From positions 122,778-186,777 of the forward strand of contig CANXME010002565.1 in the NCBI GenBank assembly GCA_948144175.1: a stretch of 64,000 nucleotides of DNA, in the 5' to 3' direction. This document shows, piece after piece, positions 60,101 through 64,000 of the stretch. The translations under genes and the position numbers were made by a program. The first letter of the stretch is position 1, and each line of letters starts with the position of its first letter. Source of the stretch: Closterium sp. NIES-65. Lineage: Eukaryota; Streptophyta; Zygnematophyceae; Desmidiales; Closteriaceae. The notes under the pieces are model-generated. The model saw only the letters and a list, made by a program, of their open reading frames with translations. It ran no database searches and was not told where the DNA came from.

Positions 60101-63100
60101 GGGAGGTCCAGAGGTCGCAGGCTCCACACCTCCAGGCTCAGCAGCTCCAGACGCAGCACCCCCAGGCTCAGCACCCCCGCGCGCAGCACCCCCAGACTCA
60201 GCACCCCCAGAGTCAGCACCCCCAGGCTCAGAACCCCCAGAGGCAGCACCCTCAGGCTCAGCACCCCCAGGCACAGCACCCCCAGACTCAGCACCCCCAG
60301 AGTCAGCACCCCCAGGCTCAGCACCCCAGGCTCAGCACCCCCAGACTCAGCACCCCCAGAGTCAGCACCCCCAGGCTCAGCACCCCCAGGCTCAGCATCC
60401 CCAGCAGTACCTGAGTTACCAGCAACCTCGACCGGCTCGACTGCATCTACCTGGGACACACCTGAAGGGGCAGGACCCTGAGGGGGAAGGGGGTCTACCG
60501 GGGGGGACCTGGCACAAGGAAGTGCGGTGGCGGGGGGAGGGAAGGAGTGCGGTAGGGGAAGAGGCGGTAGAAGGGGACGGAACACGACGAGAGGAGGGGT
60601 GGTAGAACTGCCACCCTGGCGCGTCAGGGGGGAAGCCTAGGAAGACACAGGGAGCAGCACGAGGGGACAGCTTGTCCGCAGACAAGTCGCGGACAAACGC
60701 CCAAGATCCCCAGACACGGAACGCAGACGCATCGCCGACCTTCCCCGTCCACAGCAGAGCTGGGGAGGTCTCCGGCCAGGAGACCCTGGGGTGAAGGTTG
60801 AGCTGATGCGCCGCATACTGAACCGCAAACGGCCACAGAAAGTGGGGGGCAGCCGCATGCATCATGGACGTACGAGCGACGTCCATGACCAAGCCAATGC
60901 GGCGCTCAGCAATCCCATTTTGCTGTGGAGAGTCCGGAAGCGTGAAGGTCTGGCGGATGCCTCGTGCACGACAGTAGGCTCGCAGAAGGCCAGAGGAGAA
61001 CTCTCCGCCTCGGTCAGAGTGCAGACGCAGAACAGGAAAGTCCGAGCCGAAGCTCCTCCTGAGCTGGAGACGAGCTGCGCGGATCCAATCGATCAACACC
61101 CCAGTGACATCACCCTTGCTGCGCAAGGGGAAGACCGTGTGTAACGCGAGTAGTCGTCAACCACCAGCAGGAAGTAGCGCTCGTGACCCTATCTACGGAC
61201 GCGGGCCGGGCCCCACACGTCCATGTGAAGCGTCTGCAGAGGAGCCTCTGTCGGGGGAAATGGGAGGAGAGAGGGGCAGCCCGGAGCCGCCCCTCGACAC
61301 AGGGGACACAGGAAGGTCCCTGGCCCCGAAGGAAGGGGAGGGAGAGACCGGGGGAGACCAGAGACAAGGACACGGGAAGCCATGCCCCGAAGACGAGGCA
61401 AGGAGGGGTGGCCAAGACGGTGGTGCCACAAGAGAGTCTCGTGAGACAGGAGGCGACACGAGCAGGGGGCAGACTCAGGACCAGATCTGAACGCAACAGC
61501 AAACACCTGACCCGGCGCAGCTACCTGGCCAGACGTAGGACTGGAGGAGACTCAGTGGTCAGGGTGTAGAGACTCGACCCGGGCCGACGCGAAAAACGTG
61601 GCTAGGGTCGGCCTATGCGGGCGTCCGAGCAGTGGGTCCCCCGCTGACTCGCAGGAGTAAACTGGTGAACCCCCGCATCCTGCAGGTCAGCACCACTCAC
61701 CAAGTTCGTCGAGAACGAGGGGAGGTACAAACCGACAGGGTGCCCGAGGGGGCAGCCGGACACGGGAGGACAGTGGAGAAGTGAGCGAGGACAGGACCCT
61801 AGAGGGGTCAGCCAGGGAGACTGCAACCGGCCGACCAAGCGGCGTGAGTGAGTGTGTGCGGTCTCGAAAGAAGGAGCGAGAAGCCCCTGAGTCAAGTGTG
61901 AAGGTGAGGGAGGCCGAAGCCGACGCAGTAGACCTGAGAGCGCAGCCTCACCAGTACCTGAGAGTGCAGACGCACTGGCACCTAGAGCAGTAGCCTCACA
62001 AGCACCTAGCGCAGCAGTACCAATGCCCGGGTCGGGCGGGAAACACCGGTAACAGTCACCCTCATCACTAATAGTCACAGCATACATGGCAGCAAGGATA
62101 GCATCAAAGACAAGATCAAAGATCGCTACGCCAGCCCTAGACAGGTCTCCCCAGCGGGGAATCTCACTAGCCTCGGGGAAGTGCTGACGCCAAGCGTCCG
62201 TCAGGCGGCCAAAGCAGTGCTGGGTGGAGTGGGCACCCCCAGACTGCTCACACCCGCGCGGTCGCCGGAACGAAGAACGTAGGTGCACGGGCCAAGACCC
62301 CCACCACGCTAACGCTGCGTGTACCACTCACGGAGTTGTTGAGGCGGGGGGATGTCCCGAGAACGCTGCTGCTGCTGCTGCTGCTGGCGCTGACCACCAC
62401 CAGAGCCGCTCCGCTGCGGGGCACTACCCCGACCGGCTCCACCTCCTCCACCACCGCCGCCTCCACCTCCGCCACCACCGCCGCCTCCGCTCCCACCGCC
62501 GCCGCCGCCACCGCCGCCGCCTCCGCTGCCGCCACCACCACCACCACCCCCACCACCACTCCCACCGCCACCCCCACTCCCTCCGCCACCGCCACTGCCA
62601 CCTCCACCGCCCCCGCCAGCTCCACCCGCGCCCTTGCCCCCCTTGCCCTTGCCAGGGCGGCGTCTCCCGCTAGGGGCAGACGCCGCACCGACCGACTCAA
62701 GACCAAGCAGGTCGGCAGCAGCAGCAGAGGCAACAGAGGGCAGCAGGGGGGAAGGAAGGAGAACACCCCTCAAAGATGGGGGTGCGCGGGTCACCACGAG
62801 AGGCTCCTACAGCGACTATGCTCTTCTCCGCCGCTAGGAGGGCCTTCTCGAGGAGGTCGACAGTGAGGGTGGTGGGACAGACTGAGAGGAAGTGGTCCCT
62901 GACAACGCGAAGGGAGTCAGGGAGGCGAGTGACTATGTAATAGAGAGCGATGTACATGGGGGGGGGGGTTCTTGGCGCAGAACTCAGCAGGAAGTGCGGC
63001 GCGGTAGCGAGTGTCAGAAGTGCGGAGGTGCGTGATGAGGTCGGCGACTGTAGGAAAGGCAGCAAGGTCAGGAAAGAGGTACGGTAGCATGAGGTGGCTC

Positions 63101-64000
63101 AGTGCAGCAGTGGCAGGGGAAGAGTAGCGCGCAACTACAGCGTCGTACAAGGTCTGAGCACTCTTGTACTGACTAAAGTGCGCGCGCTCAGTGGTAGGCA
63201 GGTGGCGACGCACAGCAAGACGTGCAGCAGCATCGCGGGTGGCCCACTGAGAGCGAACAGTGGGGGCAGCATCAGCAGTAGGAGCAGGGGAGGCGCCAGA
63301 GGTGAGGTCAAAGAGAGAGAAAGACCGTCCGCCCTATCGCACTGTAAAAACAGCTGCAGGTCGTCGACCCAGACCTCAAAGTCAATGGCTCGACCCTTAG
63401 CGTCAAAAGCGAGGACACTAGGGGTAGCCATGACGACAGACTAGCAGTGCAAGCAGTGGGGGAAGGGCACGCAGTAGCAGTGGGGCTGTGCTCACCAGAC
63501 AGGGCAGGTCGGGCGGCTCGGCAGTAGTGCGGCTCGGCTGCGGGGCGGCTCGGCGGTCGGTACTGCGGCTCGGCGGCCCGGCGGCTCGGCGGCGGCTGCT
63601 GGGCGGCTCGGCTGTACTGCGGCTCGGCGGCCCGGCGGTCGGCGGCTGGTGCTGGGCGGCTCGGCTGAACTGCGGCTCGGCGGCCAGACGGCTCGGCGGC
63701 TGCTGCTGGGCGGCTCGGCTGCTCCGGTACCGGGCGGCGTGGCGGGCGGCTGCTCGGGCGGCTCGGCAGGAGGGGAGACCGGCGGGGCCGCGAAGGTGTG
63801 GGCGGCGGGGCCGTGACGTGAGGGCGCGGCGGGGCCGCGTAGGAGAAGGCGGCGGGGCCGCGTAGGCACGGGCGGCGAGGCCCGCGAAGGTCAGGGCGGC
63901 GGGGCCGCCGCATAGGTGAGGGCGGCGGGGCCGCGAAGGTGAGGCGGCGGGGCCGCTACGTGAGGGCGGCGGGCCGCGAAGGTGAGGCGGCGGGGCCCGC
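57172..64000 (-). mobile_element. Copia LTR retrotransposon F, minus strand, runs off the window
   Basis: The 3' LTR is 57172-57302 (131 bp, minus-strand TGTCAGAACA...TTTTCACA), bordered by the CCCCCATAGGCAAAGTGGGGG segment. Reading leftward from the window end: GC-rich leader 63.5-64.0 kb, Gag about 62.1-63.43 kb with Gly tail, protease and GAG-pre-integrase about 61.2-62.1 kb, integrase about 60.5-61.2 kb (HSDRGGEF), Pro/Gln/Gly-rich linker about 59.1-60.5 kb, reverse transcriptase about 58.3-59.1 kb, and RNase H about 57.5-58.1 kb. The 5' LTR is outside the window. It belongs to the B/C family and is broken by several breaks. Confidence 0.9.

Overview
The window looks like nuclear DNA of a streptophyte, meaning a green plant or charophyte-type alga. 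Two spliced host genes have plant-type products: a plastid-targeted class II DAHP synthase and a DUF266-type GT14 glycosyltransferase. The chromodomain-bearing gypsy elements, the GC-rich coding sequence and the CCCTAAA/TTTAGGG motifs fit this. A zygnematophycean alga (Closterium-like) is my best guess, based only on a remembered resemblance of the copia gag proteins; I cannot prove it.

Layout: (1) 1-14378 is a copia element (D) split by a chromodomain gypsy (A, 614-8054) and by a small GC-rich LTR element (Q). These carry further insertions: N1 in A, N2 in Q and the tiny TRIM T1 in A. (2) 14379-15426 is short unique DNA holding TRIM T2. (3) 15427-24232 is a minus-strand copia (C) whose 5' LTR is split by N3. 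(4) 24233-39534 is a host island. It holds a solo TRIM LTR (T3), a GT14 gene on the plus strand (25964-32366, about 11 exons), a DAHP synthase gene on the minus strand (33070-37710, 7 exons), and many minisatellites, mostly in introns. (5) 39535-64000 is a deep nest: copia H is split by copia G, which is split by chromodomain gypsy E (41623-56923) and by copia F (57172 to beyond the window). E is itself split by copia B (44488-52513), TRIM T4 and N4.

Most insertions are bounded by perfect 5-bp target-site duplications read directly from the sequence, so the nesting order is firm. Copia B, C, F, H and I form one group with short LTRs (about 120-135 bp), GC-rich repetitive leaders and Gly-rich Gag tails. 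The N elements lack genes but share the group's 3' terminal sequence, so they are likely its non-autonomous partners.

The most unusual observations are: (a) a TRIM family (T1-T4) whose 5' LTR/primer-binding junction reads like a tRNA-Glu gene with A and B boxes in near-normal spacing; (b) tandem duplications that start inside exon ends and multiply the 5' splice site at three introns in the two host genes, one of them about 47 times; (c) a conserved hairpin at the 3' LTR edge of the copia and N group. All LTR elements are treated as fossils and no repair is proposed.
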